Source: Thiomicrorhabdus sp033238645
GTDB taxonomy: Bacteria > Pseudomonadota > Gammaproteobacteria > Thiomicrospirales > Thiomicrospiraceae
Assembly (NCBI GenBank): GCA_033238645.1
Contig: BQXR01000009.1
Span: forward strand, 1-64,000
Direction: 5' to 3'
DNA: 64,000 bases
This document shows, in pieces, positions 16,923 to 25,875 of this stretch. Made by a program: the position numbers and the translations under genes. How positions within the stretch are numbered: the first letter of the stretch is position 1; each line of letters opens with the position of its first letter. The notes under the pieces were generated by a model. It did no database searches, was not told the origin of the DNA, and worked only from the letters and a program-made list of their open reading frames with translations.

Positions 16923-19278
16923 GTAAATATGACCTAAATAAAAAAGCACTCCATAGTAGACTGCTTTTCTTTCACAGTTTAGTCAGTAAGGACTACTGAG
17001 GATTTCTACAAGTCTGCCTCATCCAACCCATACAACCACCACCACAATTTCCTGAGCTCCACTGCCCACTTGGCTGCCAGTTGATCCCTCCTGAGTTACC
17101 GCCTAAATATGCTTTTTGATAATATGGCGCTGCATTACAGGGCTCTACTCCAGCACAACTTGCGGCTTCAGGATCATTTGTGATATCTGCTAACAATGCC
17201 TTATTTCGCCAACCATGCGGAACGGCAACATGACACCAAGTACATCTCAATCTTTTTCCTATTCTGGAAACATGAAATCTATGTAGATTGTTTCTACCTC
17301 CCCCTGAAAATCCACTTTGTTTAGATACCCCATTCGTTGTAGAATATTGATCCACATTATGACAACGGAAACAGAGTTGACTACTATCAGCAGGTGTTAA
17401 TGAATGATCCCACTCGCCTTTTAATATAAATGGTTTATCTGAGCCATGCGGGCCCCAAGCACCATCAGCAGTTGGCTCTACTGTATAGGTCGATGAGTCT
17501 CCGTCAATATAAGGCGTATTACTTCCATGACAATCTGAACAATACATTGTTTGATTACCGGTTTTTTCTACGCCATCATTTTGCCATGGGGCATTAAATA
17601 AAGCTGGATTCATTCCCCCTCGTTCACTTACCGTACGCCCTGTACTATCCATAACAGGATGCCATGACCGATGATTTGCTGCTGAACCAGAGGTACCCTG
17701 ATTCTCTCCTATATCTCCTACAGGCGCCTGAAACTCCATCGCTTGATTGGTATAGGTTGTTACACCGTTATGCCCCAAAGACTGACTTAATACCGGTGGA
17801 GGTGTTAGTCCATAGGCATAATTTGAGTGACATTTTAAACAAATCTGATATTCACGCGTTACATGTGTAGAGGCCTTAGCGGTTGAAGCTCCTACCCCCG
17901 CATAACCACTCTTAATATCAAAACTAACAGGGTTAGATCCAAAAGAAGCACTTCCGTATACTGGCTCTACCCCCCAAGTACCTGCTAAGGCACCTGATGC
18001 AATATTGGTATGCATTACATTTGGCGTATTATGATCATGATGTGCGCCAGAATCGGGGACAGTCGGATCTGCATTAAATGTATTGTTTTTAATAATTCGA
18101 TGCGGGTTGTGACAGTCTGTACACTCAGCATGCCTCATCCCTACCCCAATATTGGCTTGGTCTTCCATAAAGTCTGCACTGGTGATTCTATGTAGTTCTT
18201 CGACTTGCCCCTGTTGAGAGGTGGTAACTGGCTTGGTATAGGCTCGTGAAAACTCGCCCTTAAGATTAGGGACATTGCTTACATTTGTTAAAATACTTTC
18301 ACCTAAACTGCTATGACATTGATAACAGGTCTGCTCTTGTGCAGCAATACCACCATCCTTAACCCCTGAGACTAATCCACCATCGGTTCCTTCTCTAAGC
18401 AACATGCGTGCACCTGCAACAGTATGCGTATCATGACAGTTTAAACAGGCCGCTTGCCATACTTGTATTCCTGCTGCGAATTCACGGGTGTCTGATGCGG
18501 TTGATGTATATATTTCATCAGCAACTAATGGGTTACTGTGTGCTGAAGTAGACCAGCCTTTTTTCTCATGACAGGCGATACAGACAATATCTTGCGACTC
18601 GGTAAAGGTACCAGCCGTTGGATTTGAGGTATTTTGGGTTCGGTTTAAACGTAAGAATTTCTCTTTAGGAATATGGGGATCATGACATGAAATACACTGA
18701 ACTTTACCGTTCTCTAATGGCACTATTGGATTTGAGACACCTGGCACACGATTACCTAAATGTGCTTCTGCATTAGGGTCTCGTAGTTCACTATCTGCTG
18801 TTGCCAGAGCACTATCGAAGGTAAATGAAATCGGATGATCATTGGTGAGGTTCGTGCCTAAGTTTCGAGTAAAACCAGTATTTTCACCTGTTCCTGACTG
18901 CATAGTGCCATCACCATCAGTGCCTTGCATACCAAATGCAGCATTTAGGACACCGTAGGCATAATTTACATTTCCAATAACCAGAGCACCATCGTGACAA
19001 GATAGACACATTCTTGAACTGCCACTGGGCTTACCTGTATCGACGGCATTTATAGAGGGTGAGGTATATTCAGAATAAACTGCGGTGTCTGAAAGCGTTC
19101 TGTTCCACAAAGGGGCACTTGCTTCACCCGTATTAACGGTACCGGCATGAGGGGTATGACAAAAGACACAGACTCGTGATTCTGTTGTGGATTTTAAGGT
19201 GCCTGGGCCAGACGTGGATAGGTTATGCTTGGTATTGACAATATCTGTAACTGGCAGACCGTATGCATTTGACAGAGT
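16923..19278 (-). repeat. Duplication unit, copy 2 (about 2.36 kb)
   Basis: Partner of 14116-16482. Identity ends abruptly in the signal peptide, after the shared AGTCAAGCTACAAA. Confidence 0.85.
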
Positions 19279-19347
19279 CAAGCTACAAACTATAAATATA
19301 AGCAATATATAAAATGAATTGAATAATTTATTTTCACGATGAAACAT
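16993..19347 (-). CDS. 11-heme c-type cytochrome, copy 2
   Basis: A 784-residue paralogue of copy 1 with the same eleven CxxCH sites. From about residue 30 to 690 the two proteins are identical except two residues near the N-terminus (A/T and A/S), and even alternative-frame translations over that span are identical, so the DNA itself is nearly invariant. The signal peptide (MFHRENKLFNSF start), a 35-residue stretch between the tenth and eleventh heme sites (VSKQSGFSGGGRNNLHRFHV) and the tail (GNCGGGCMGWMRQTC) differ. The ATG follows AGGAAAGGAC. Its leader has an inverted repeat not found in copy 1. Same role as copy 1 is likely; the different ends may alter export or partner choice. Confidence 0.93.
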   Translation of the reverse strand: MFHRENKLFNSFYILLIFIVCSLTLSNAYGLPVTDIVNTKHNLSTSGPGTLKSTTESRVCVFCHTPHAGTVNTGEASAPLWNRTLSDTAVYSEYTSPSINAVDTGKPSGSSRMCLSCHDGALVIGNVNYAYGVLNAAFGMQGTDGDGTMQSGTGENTGFTRNLGTNLTNDHPISFTFDSALATADSELRDPNAEAHLGNRVPGVSNPIVPLENGKVQCISCHDPHIPKEKFLRLNRTQNTSNPTAGTFTESQDIVCIACHEKKGWSTSAHSNPLVADEIYTSTASDTREFAAGIQVWQAACLNCHDTHTVAGARMLLREGTDGGLVSGVKDGGIAAQEQTCYQCHSSLGESILTNVSNVPNLKGEFSRAYTKPVTTSQQGQVEELHRITSADFMEDQANIGVGMRHAECTDCHNPHRIIKNNTFNADPTVPDSGAHHDHNTPNVMHTNIASGALAGTWGVEPVYGSASFGSNPVSFDIKSGYAGVGASTAKASTHVTREYQICLKCHSNYAYGLTPPPVLSQSLGHNGVTTYTNQAMEFQAPVGDIGENQGTSGSAANHRSWHPVMDSTGRTVSERGGMNPALFNAPWQNDGVEKTGNQTMYCSDCHGSNTPYIDGDSSTYTVEPTADGAWGPHGSDKPFILKGEWDHSLTPADSSQLCFRCHNVDQYSTTNGVSKQSGFSGGGRNNLHRFHVSRIGKRLRCTWCHVAVPHGWRNKALLADITNDPEAASCAGVEPCNAAPYYQKAYLGGNSGGINWQPSGQWSSGNCGGGCMGWMRQTCRNPQ

Positions 19348-19363
19348 TTTTATACTAGTCCTT

Positions 19364-19403
19364 TCCTAAATACTTGCTGTATCACAACATGCCAAATTTA
19401 GGA
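19364..19403 (-). promoter_or_regulatory. Leader inverted repeat before 11-heme copy 2
   Basis: Arms TCCTAAAT and ATTTAGGA (8 bp, perfect) enclose 24 bases. On the minus strand the second arm overlaps the ribosome-binding stretch AGGAAAGGA, so pairing could hide it. Confidence 0.4.
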
Positions 19404-19544
19404 CAGTGTATTAGATGTTTATTTCGCTCCGATTTGTCGCATATAAACAAGCAAAAATTTTAAAAAACTATTCTAGCACCATTATTGTTTACTATTTAAT
19501 AAAGTTACTCAATTTTGCCAATACCAGAAGTAATTTTCAGCAGA

Positions 19545-20132
19545 CTACTGGTAAAGTTTAGTTTTAGAGCCTCTCTTTTCCTGCCACTCCCATAATGCAG
19601 AGCGAGCACGCGCTAAATAACGGTTATCTTTGGGACTCAGGTGAACATAAGTCCTCATAGCACCTAAAGCCATCTCCATATCACCAAGTTTTTCAGCCGA
19701 CACCGCTAGTCCATAATAGGCATTTAATTGATCCGAGTTTAACTCGATCGCACTCATAAAGAAATCTCGTGCTGCTTTAGCATCCCCACCACCTAAAAAT
19801 GCAAAACCCATGTTCACATGAGCTTCGGGCATTCTAGGCGTGAGCTCTAACACACGATGCAAAGCCTTGATGGCATTATCAAATTGCTGAGCATGTAGCA
19901 TCACAACAGCCTGTTCAAAGCGGGCTGTCACTTCCAACACCTTAGCCTGCGCAGCATGTTTTTGCGGGTTTGATATTGGATCAATAAGAACTTTCTCAAC
20001 CACAATAGATGACTGCTGTAGAACAGCTTTAGCTCTTAATACTTCTGACAATGTAGAAATAAATAAAACTAAAATGATAACAGCAAGCAATGTTGCAAGT
20101 ATGGTTTTAAGGCTTTGCTGATTATTTTTCAT
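19545..20132 (-). CDS. Membrane-anchored TPR protein
   Basis: 195 residues: one N-terminal membrane helix (ILATLLAVIILVLFISTL) then a periplasmic segment with about three TPR repeats (FDNAIKALHRVLELTPRMPEAHVNMGF and the following pairs with Pro at turn positions). TPR domains of this size bind partner proteins and, next to ccsA-resB, may hold apocytochromes as CcmI/NrfG do in System I. Its start overlaps the stop of the oxidase-like gene by four bases (ATGA), so it is the last gene of a resB-ccsA-oxidase-like-TPR operon. The chaperone role is inferred from position. Confidence 0.85.
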   Translation of the reverse strand: MKNNQQSLKTILATLLAVIILVLFISTLSEVLRAKAVLQQSSIVVEKVLIDPISNPQKHAAQAKVLEVTARFEQAVVMLHAQQFDNAIKALHRVLELTPRMPEAHVNMGFAFLGGGDAKAARDFFMSAIELNSDQLNAYYGLAVSAEKLGDMEMALGAMRTYVHLSPKDNRYLARARSALWEWQEKRGSKTKLYQ

Positions 20133-21376
20133 TTAAACTCCCTACTCAGTTTCTGTTGCCCTATAAACGAATACGCTATAATAGCAATAAAGATTAAAGT
20201 TGCAACTATAGAAATTGCCCCACCTACTCCCATAAGCCCCATCGATAATATTTCTAATCGATCATCAACAGTCACGGCTGTTTTGCGGGGGACCCCTAAC
20301 CAGCCTGAACTCGCCATACCTAAAACATACAGGATCATACCAAAGGTATACAAGAAAACTTGAGTCGTCATCCATTTGGCCGAAACTATCTGCTGACCCA
20401 TTTTATTTAAAAACCGATATGAAAAACCCATAAAAGCAATGGTAATTGCCGCATTGGTAGCATGATAATGAGCGGTAACAATCACTGTATCATCATTGAT
20501 TATCAAACCAATTGCTAAACCAAAACACATTAAGAAAGCAGAAGCACTCACTGAGGCATCAACCACTAGCTTAAGCTGATGGAACCAATGCCATAACATA
20601 GGCAATATAATAATCAGCATCCCCCATTTCATCAAACTGGTAAATGCAAGACGCGAGTCACTTTCACCTGGTTCAAAAAATAACATAAAACCCAGTGCAC
20701 AGAGTAATACTGCCACAATAGAAATTTTACCTAGCTTTGAAACTGATACATTAGGCCATTGCCAAACTAACCATAAAATTAAAACATAGACAAACTGTAA
20801 AACATGGCCAGCTCCCCAAAACAGCGCTTCAAAGTGCATCGTAGAATCCAATGAATTTAACTTTACGCCGTGGTAAACCAAAACGATCAGACAAACAATC
20901 CACACCAATGCAGACAGTCGGATCAAATCACCAGAATCCGACCATAATACTTGCAACGCTAACCATGAAATACCCAATGCAAATAACAGTAAACCCGAGA
21001 AAAAAACAGGGGAATCAATGACGGGTATGTAGTTGCTCATCACTGGAATATCATCACTAATAAACGGTGAAATCAACATTAGTAAAGAGCCTACAAAACT
21101 GGTTAACAAGATTAAACGGTTGGATTTATTCAACTGTATTGGTTTATGTAAAACCCAAATAAAACCTACAAAAGAGAGTAACCACACAAGAACGGAAAAA
21201 TTTACATGTAAGACTAAAATGGTATGGAAAAGTGCCTGTAAACCAAAATAGTCCTGTACACCAGGTACTCGTGAAAGGACTAATAGGATAGCTAACAGGG
21301 CAGAAATACCCAGAGCAGAACTTGCAAAAACTAACCATGGTTTAGCTGCTGTCTTATTTAATTCATCAAACTTCAA
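20129..21376 (-). CDS. Heme-copper-oxidase subunit I-like membrane protein lacking the His-His copper ligands
   Basis: 415 residues with about 12 membrane helices. It aligns by eye with subunit I of heme-copper oxidases: His57 (LHVNFSVLVW) matches the helix II low-spin heme ligand, His191 (WGAGHVLQF) the helix VI site, and His303-Tyr-His305 (TAHYHATNAA) the helix X pair that binds both hemes. Where oxidases have two adjacent His in helix VII this protein has Glu235-Pro236 (GFMLFFEPGES), so a normal copper site seems absent. The TTG start overlaps the ccsA stop and has AAGGTAC upstream. It may be a diheme quinol-linked electron carrier instead of an oxygen reductase. Family call is moderate, function inferred. 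Confidence 0.7.
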   Translation of the reverse strand: MKFDELNKTAAKPWLVFASSALGISALLAILLVLSRVPGVQDYFGLQALFHTILVLHVNFSVLVWLLSFVGFIWVLHKPIQLNKSNRLILLTSFVGSLLMLISPFISDDIPVMSNYIPVIDSPVFFSGLLLFALGISWLALQVLWSDSGDLIRLSALVWIVCLIVLVYHGVKLNSLDSTMHFEALFWGAGHVLQFVYVLILWLVWQWPNVSVSKLGKISIVAVLLCALGFMLFFEPGESDSRLAFTSLMKWGMLIIILPMLWHWFHQLKLVVDASVSASAFLMCFGLAIGLIINDDTVIVTAHYHATNAAITIAFMGFSYRFLNKMGQQIVSAKWMTTQVFLYTFGMILYVLGMASSGWLGVPRKTAVTVDDRLEILSMGLMGVGGAISIVATLIFIAIIAYSFIGQQKLSREFK

Positions 21377-22188
21377 GTAAAAGTACCTTGATGAGGCGCT
21401 TCTGTCACAAATGGAATACCATAAAATGTCAGAAAACCTAATACAAATACAGCAAAAATAAGATATGCACCCCTATCTGGAGCAAGTTTAAATGTAGATC
21501 GCAAATGCAAAGTAATCACCAGTGTTAACCAGGTCACAAATGCCCACGTTTCTAATGGATCCCAGCCCCAGTAACGCCCCCACGCATCATGCGCCCAAAG
21601 CCCGCCGGTAATCAACATTAAGGAATCAAAAATTATTGCTAATGCCATAAAGCGAAAAGCTAAGTCGTCAAGACGGTCATTATCTGGTAAATTGCTAAAC
21701 TTTCTGAGTGCCCATGCTTTCTTACGCAGGACGATTACCCCACCCATACCAACAGCTACCAGAACCGTTGACATGAACAACTTACCAAAACCAATATGAA
21801 TCCATAGCCAAATGGTATCAAAACTATGAGGGCGGAACCCTGCCTCATATGGTGAGAACATCATCCAAGCCATCATAATAAACAACAGCGGTAATACAAT
21901 AGCTGCACTACCTCTAATAGGTTTATAACGCCAATAGACAATGGCAAAAAAGAAGACAAAAATAAATAAATTGCTGGACAGTATTTCAAACATCGTCAAA
22001 TAAGGACCATGCTCTAAACGAATCCAGCGTAAAACAATAGCAAAAGCATGAATAGCAAGACCTAGCCACATCATGACCTGTATGGTTCGGTCAAACTTCT
22101 TGTTTAAAACGACACCAAAAATAGCGAACACACCTGCAAGAACATAGGCGATAACTGCTAACCACAAACTAAGTTGTTCTTGTTCCAT
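21373..22188 (-). CDS. ccsA: System II cytochrome c biogenesis protein CcsA (ResC)
   Basis: Integral membrane heme handler that, with ResB, exports heme and ligates it to apocytochromes outside the membrane. Eight or so helices; the WWD-type domain reads WGRYWGWDPLETWAFVTWL, and conserved His residues flank it (LWIHIGFG; LRLEHGPYLTMFE). I chose the ATG at 22188, which shares an A with the resB stop (TAATG) and has GAGGAAAG upstream; an in-frame GTG lies 24 bases earlier. A full System I operon lies 10 kb away, so this pair is probably dedicated to particular cytochromes, most simply the adjacent 11-heme proteins. Confidence 0.92.
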   Translation of the reverse strand: MEQEQLSLWLAVIAYVLAGVFAIFGVVLNKKFDRTIQVMMWLGLAIHAFAIVLRWIRLEHGPYLTMFEILSSNLFIFVFFFAIVYWRYKPIRGSAAIVLPLLFIMMAWMMFSPYEAGFRPHSFDTIWLWIHIGFGKLFMSTVLVAVGMGGVIVLRKKAWALRKFSNLPDNDRLDDLAFRFMALAIIFDSLMLITGGLWAHDAWGRYWGWDPLETWAFVTWLTLVITLHLRSTFKLAPDRGAYLIFAVFVLGFLTFYGIPFVTEAPHQGTFT

Positions 22189-23186
22189 TAACCACTTTCC
22201 TCTGCTAACCACGGTGTTGGTGCATATTTATTTCTAAAATGTCCTGCAAGACCAAATACGGCAAATAAACCAGATCCTAATAACCATGGTAAGGTCCAGT
22301 CATAAAAGATACGGAAGCCCATCCAGGTTTTTAACCCTAGGTATTCTAAACGACCTGTTTCAAATTGGATAGTTTGTCCAACAATTAATTCATGACGTTT
22401 GTTGTTCGCTCGAACCACCAGAATGGGATCATCAGGCACTTTAAATATCGAAGGCCTATCTGTGTACAAAATTTCATCAGAAAACTTAAGAGTCATCCAA
22501 ATCTTGTAATTAGTACCAGGAATGTATAGTTCAGCTGCTTGATTAAATTTAAATGCAGGCCATGCTGCTAAATTAATAGAACCAACACGGGGCTCTCCTA
22601 TATTTGGAACCCAGCGAAATGTAGGAGAAAACCCCTTATTATGTGTGGTAAAAAGTTGGTAGCCATGTAGCTTCAAAGGGATCTTATCACCCACCACACC
22701 CTTTTGAGTATCGCCCTGTTCATCTAGCCAGGTTAAATTGGCTTTGGTATCCATACGCTCCGCGCTACCGGCTATAGGTATATAATTAATTGTAAAATCG
22801 GCCAAATAAAACTGTAGCTGATCTAAACGATTATGATGAAAAATCCCCTGTTGCCATTTTGCGAGAGTGTTATCGTAGGTAGAATACTCAGTCACCTCGA
22901 CTTCACCAATGAGCTTAGTCACTTGACCAATCGCAGCAATCAGGAGCAACAGTAGTAAACCTATATGAAAAGTCAGCAACCAGCCTTGACGGCGAAAAAT
23001 TGGATTGGTCAGTAATGCACCAATAAGGTTTAGTGCTAAAAGAAGCAGTGGAGTAGTGATGAGCCAGTTTTTCCACTCAAACTCAGCAAAGTGCCAAGAA
23101 ACGACTCCTATTCCTAGTAATAGAAATAAAAATAAAGTTAATTTTAAAGAAGAAATATGAGATGTAAAAAAGCTAGACTGTTTCAA
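22188..23186 (-). CDS. resB: System II cytochrome c biogenesis protein ResB
   Basis: 332 residues, ResB-like: three N-terminal membrane helices, a large periplasmic domain (about residues 90-290) and a C-terminal helix (WTLPWLLGSGLFAVFGLAGHF). Partner of CcsA in extracytoplasmic heme ligation. Shorter than many ResB/CcsB proteins but similar to the compact forms found with multiheme cytochrome clusters. It is the first gene of the resB-ccsA operon; upstream is the decayed cytochrome fragment. Confidence 0.88.
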   Translation of the reverse strand: MKQSSFFTSHISSLKLTLFLFLLLGIGVVSWHFAEFEWKNWLITTPLLLLALNLIGALLTNPIFRRQGWLLTFHIGLLLLLLIAAIGQVTKLIGEVEVTEYSTYDNTLAKWQQGIFHHNRLDQLQFYLADFTINYIPIAGSAERMDTKANLTWLDEQGDTQKGVVGDKIPLKLHGYQLFTTHNKGFSPTFRWVPNIGEPRVGSINLAAWPAFKFNQAAELYIPGTNYKIWMTLKFSDEILYTDRPSIFKVPDDPILVVRANNKRHELIVGQTIQFETGRLEYLGLKTWMGFRIFYDWTLPWLLGSGLFAVFGLAGHFRNKYAPTPWLAEESG

Positions 23187-23241
23187 TGTACAATTCTCAG
23201 AAGATTTAGAGGAGGCTATTGTGGAGCTGAATAACTATAGT

Positions 23242-23352
23242 TTAAATTAATACCAGACATCCAGCCTCCATACAACTCCCATAATAAGCAGCCCATTCAC
23301 AACTTGGTTTCCAGTTAAATCTACGATGAGTCACTCCTAAATAAGCTGTTTT
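23242..23352 (-). pseudogene. Decayed C-terminal fragment of an 11-heme-type cytochrome
   Basis: On the minus strand one frame reads KTAYLGVTHRRFNWKPSCEW, then AAYYGSCMEAGC and a stop. It aligns with the 11-heme tail KAYLGGNSGGINWQPSGQW followed by the Cys-rich end. The same frame has stops immediately upstream (TAG, TAA), and the APYY-like part continues only in another frame, so this is a relic of a third copy. Confidence 0.7.
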
Positions 23353-23376
23353 CTACCATTATGAAATATGGCCAAG

Positions 23377-24423
23377 CTAATCATTCCCTAAATATTGAAG
23401 CATTACAACTCTTCCATTAAAGGTATCAGCGATAAAAACCCTATCGAGATGATCAACAGTAACACCGACAGGAAGGTCAAACCGCCCTATCTCTCGCCCA
23501 CCTCCTGAAATAGGCAGTAAGAACTCACCATTTTTATTAAAGACGAGTAAATAACCATAATAAGACTCAACGATATAAATATTTTCATCACTATCAACAG
23601 CAACGCCCTTAGGTCTTGGAGTATTACCGACTCTGAGCCCTCGATTACCAATTAATTTGCTATCAGAATTATTTCCATTAATACCGAAAACTTGAATACG
23701 AGCATTCATTGTGTCGCTCACATAAAGCTTATTATCCTTATAATCGATATTTGAAGGAAAGTTAAACTCCCTATCACCTTCACCATAGCGACCAATAGTC
23801 TCAACTAAAGCACCTTCGGTATTAAATACCTTAATATCATGAGCTGAAGAATCAGCAACATAGAGTCGACCCTGTTTATCATCATAAACTAAACCTATAG
23901 GACGTTTAAGAATTTTTGAGCCAAATGAACCTAAAGGCTCACCTTTTTTAGAAAAACGAAATACCTCTCCTAAATCAACATCACTGACCCAAATTTCATT
24001 TTTAACAAAAGCGATAGAAACAGGTGCTTTAAAGGGTTGAAGTTCAGTTGCATTCTTCCATAACTGAATCGTATTATCATTAAGATTAAATACCATGACT
24101 GCAGCCAGCCCAACATCAGCAACATAGACTAGATTTTCAGGTGATACATGAACACTATAAGGACGCTTTAAAACAACTGGCTTTGGCTTACCAGTAATAA
24201 AGCCTGCAATCAGCTCTAACCAGCTTTTATTAGCATGTTTTTCGGCATTAAAACCTTCACCATGCAGCTCTCCAAGATACCTATACCTCGGTACCTCAGG
24301 TAATTGCGGCCAGACTTCTTGAACTGAGTTGTTTTCAATGGAGAATTCTATTGACTTACTGGTCGAGCAGCCCTGAAGAAAGAAGGCAAGCATAGCAAAA
24401 AATATCAGTACACTATGGTTCAT
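23377..24423 (-). CDS. NHL-repeat lipoprotein (6-bladed beta-propeller)
   Basis: 348 residues with a lipoprotein signal (LAFFLQGCSTS; lipidated Cys19). Most of the chain is NHL repeats: successive strands with the pattern RPxGL-YVADSxxxxIxVF, for example GRLYVADSSAHDIKVF and RVFIADTFNGRVVML, enough for a six-bladed propeller. No catalytic motif. NHL propellers accompany several multiheme cytochrome clusters and probably act as scaffolds or binding partners. Its start overlaps the stop of the preceding NHL gene by 11 bases. Related to the NHL lipoprotein at 39573. Confidence 0.88.
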   Translation of the reverse strand: MNHSVLIFFAMLAFFLQGCSTSKSIEFSIENNSVQEVWPQLPEVPRYRYLGELHGEGFNAEKHANKSWLELIAGFITGKPKPVVLKRPYSVHVSPENLVYVADVGLAAVMVFNLNDNTIQLWKNATELQPFKAPVSIAFVKNEIWVSDVDLGEVFRFSKKGEPLGSFGSKILKRPIGLVYDDKQGRLYVADSSAHDIKVFNTEGALVETIGRYGEGDREFNFPSNIDYKDNKLYVSDTMNARIQVFGINGNNSDSKLIGNRGLRVGNTPRPKGVAVDSDENIYIVESYYGYLLVFNKNGEFLLPISGGGREIGRFDLPVGVTVDHLDRVFIADTFNGRVVMLQYLGND

Positions 24424-25357
24424 AATGGAGGTTATATTGGTCTGGTTGTTTAATCATGAGCACTTGTACTCGACGATTCATGCTATCTGCCACATATAGA
24501 AAGCTCCCGTCTACCCATAAACCTTTAATACCTCTAAAGCTTAGCAGATCCATACCCGCACTACCAAATTCAGCTATCATTTTAGACTGGTCATAAATTT
24601 TAATTTGGTCATCGAAAGCATCACTAATATAAACTCGATTATATTGATCAACCGCAATTGATGTAGGGTTATGCACTTCAGGCCTAGGAATTTGGCGTAT
24701 CAAATCCCCAGAAAATGAAAGTACATTAATATATTTACCAAACTTAGAAACAATGAATAGTTCAGTTTTATTACAAGCCATGCCAATGATTCCATTGCCA
24801 GCCTGAGTCTGACCTCTCTTACGTAAACCATGTAGCGCAAGAGACTCACCACTTTCGCTAAATTCAATCACATGACTATAAAAGCCGTCTGCAACAAATA
24901 CGTGACCATTTTCGGGATTAGTACACATACCAACAGGAGAGTTTAAGTTAAGGGAGTCTTGATAGCTCATCAAATACTCACCCTTCAAGCCATACTTATG
25001 TACCTGACTACCAAACTTGTCCATGATAAAAAAACTCTGGTCATTATTGATATAGAGACGTGAAATATTGCCTTCTATTTTTTCATAGGCTCCCGATAAA
25101 GTAGTGGCCTTCCTCGTTACAAGGTCAAATACATATAAAGAACGAAGCCCATCATCAATAATATATACAAGATTATGTGATGCAACCACAGAGGTTGGGT
25201 TTTCTAATAAAGTAGATTCTGTGCCAACCACTGACAGTAACCAACCACCATCAGTAAGTCGAAATTCTTCAATACTATCATACCCCTCTAATATCGCTGA
25301 GCGTGCCGCCGTTGATATGACAATAAGACTGAGAAATAACAATAAAAAAGATTTCAC
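24413..25357 (-). CDS. Secreted NHL-repeat protein
   Basis: 314 residues with a cleavable signal peptide (FLSLIVISTAARSA) and NHL-type repeats through the rest, such as HNPTSIAVDQYNRVYISDAF and VDGSFLYVADSMNRRVQVL. The GTG start shares its G with the TAG stop of the triheme gene; AAGGGT serves as ribosome site. It lacks the lipobox of its neighbour, so it is probably periplasmic or exported. Likely scaffold for the cytochromes; direct role unknown. Confidence 0.85.
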   Translation of the reverse strand: MKSFLLLFLSLIVISTAARSAILEGYDSIEEFRLTDGGWLLSVVGTESTLLENPTSVVASHNLVYIIDDGLRSLYVFDLVTRKATTLSGAYEKIEGNISRLYINNDQSFFIMDKFGSQVHKYGLKGEYLMSYQDSLNLNSPVGMCTNPENGHVFVADGFYSHVIEFSESGESLALHGLRKRGQTQAGNGIIGMACNKTELFIVSKFGKYINVLSFSGDLIRQIPRPEVHNPTSIAVDQYNRVYISDAFDDQIKIYDQSKMIAEFGSAGMDLLSFRGIKGLWVDGSFLYVADSMNRRVQVLMIKQPDQYNLHYEP

Positions 25358-25866
25358 TAACGTAGACCCTTCTTAGTATCCACACTGTGGCACTGTGTAC
25401 AATCCTTAATACCAAACGAAACCGCTCCGTGACACACTCCGCAGTACTGCCCATCAATAATACTACTCATGTTAATGAAATTGGCACCCTTTTTAGGTAT
25501 AAATATATCGATATGGCAATTAGCACAAGTAAGAATAGACGTATGAACTTTATGGCTAAAAAAAACATATGGCATAGAACCTGTATTTTCAAGAATAATA
25601 TCAAGATTAATACTTGTATGCTTCCCTTCACCTGTCTTACTCGGGCGAGGAGTAATCAACCCTTGATCAAGCGCCTTTACCCAATCAATAACACCATTAG
25701 GTCGTCTAGGAAAATCTTGGATTGCATCTCTTGGTTCCTGTAATTTAGAAAATCCAGGTCCACTAACATCGTGATGCCCATCATCCTTAAGAAGTTGGAG
25801 TTTTGGTACTTCTGCATTTGTTAATAGAGGAAAAAGTAAAATACCAATAATAAATAGTTTTTTCAT
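25357..25866 (-). CDS. Triheme c7-like periplasmic cytochrome (third of three)
   Basis: 169 residues, signal peptide MKKLFIIGILLFPLLTNA, three heme sites: CANCH, CGVCH and CTQCH. The distal ligands are set by FSHKVH before the first site, the c7/c3 arrangement. It closely resembles the triheme protein at 27617 (shared DGxHDxxxPG region, W-V/I-K segment, IFIPKKGAN between sites 1 and 2). Small carriers of this type move electrons across the periplasm. Confidence 0.9.
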   Translation of the reverse strand: MKKLFIIGILLFPLLTNAEVPKLQLLKDDGHHDVSGPGFSKLQEPRDAIQDFPRRPNGVIDWVKALDQGLITPRPSKTGEGKHTSINLDIILENTGSMPYVFFSHKVHTSILTCANCHIDIFIPKKGANFINMSSIIDGQYCGVCHGAVSFGIKDCTQCHSVDTKKGLR

Positions 25867-25875
25867 AACTAGCCT

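Larger units (their letters stand above)
16534..16992. other. Intergenic region between the two 11-heme genes
   Basis: 459 bp without a supported gene. It holds the 5' region of copy 1 (minus strand), the duplicated 3' flank of copy 2 from about 16920, and two palindromes of the form AATGG-N5-CCATT at 16782-16800 (arms of seven) and 16879-16893 (arms of five), about 95 bp apart. Confidence 0.6.
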
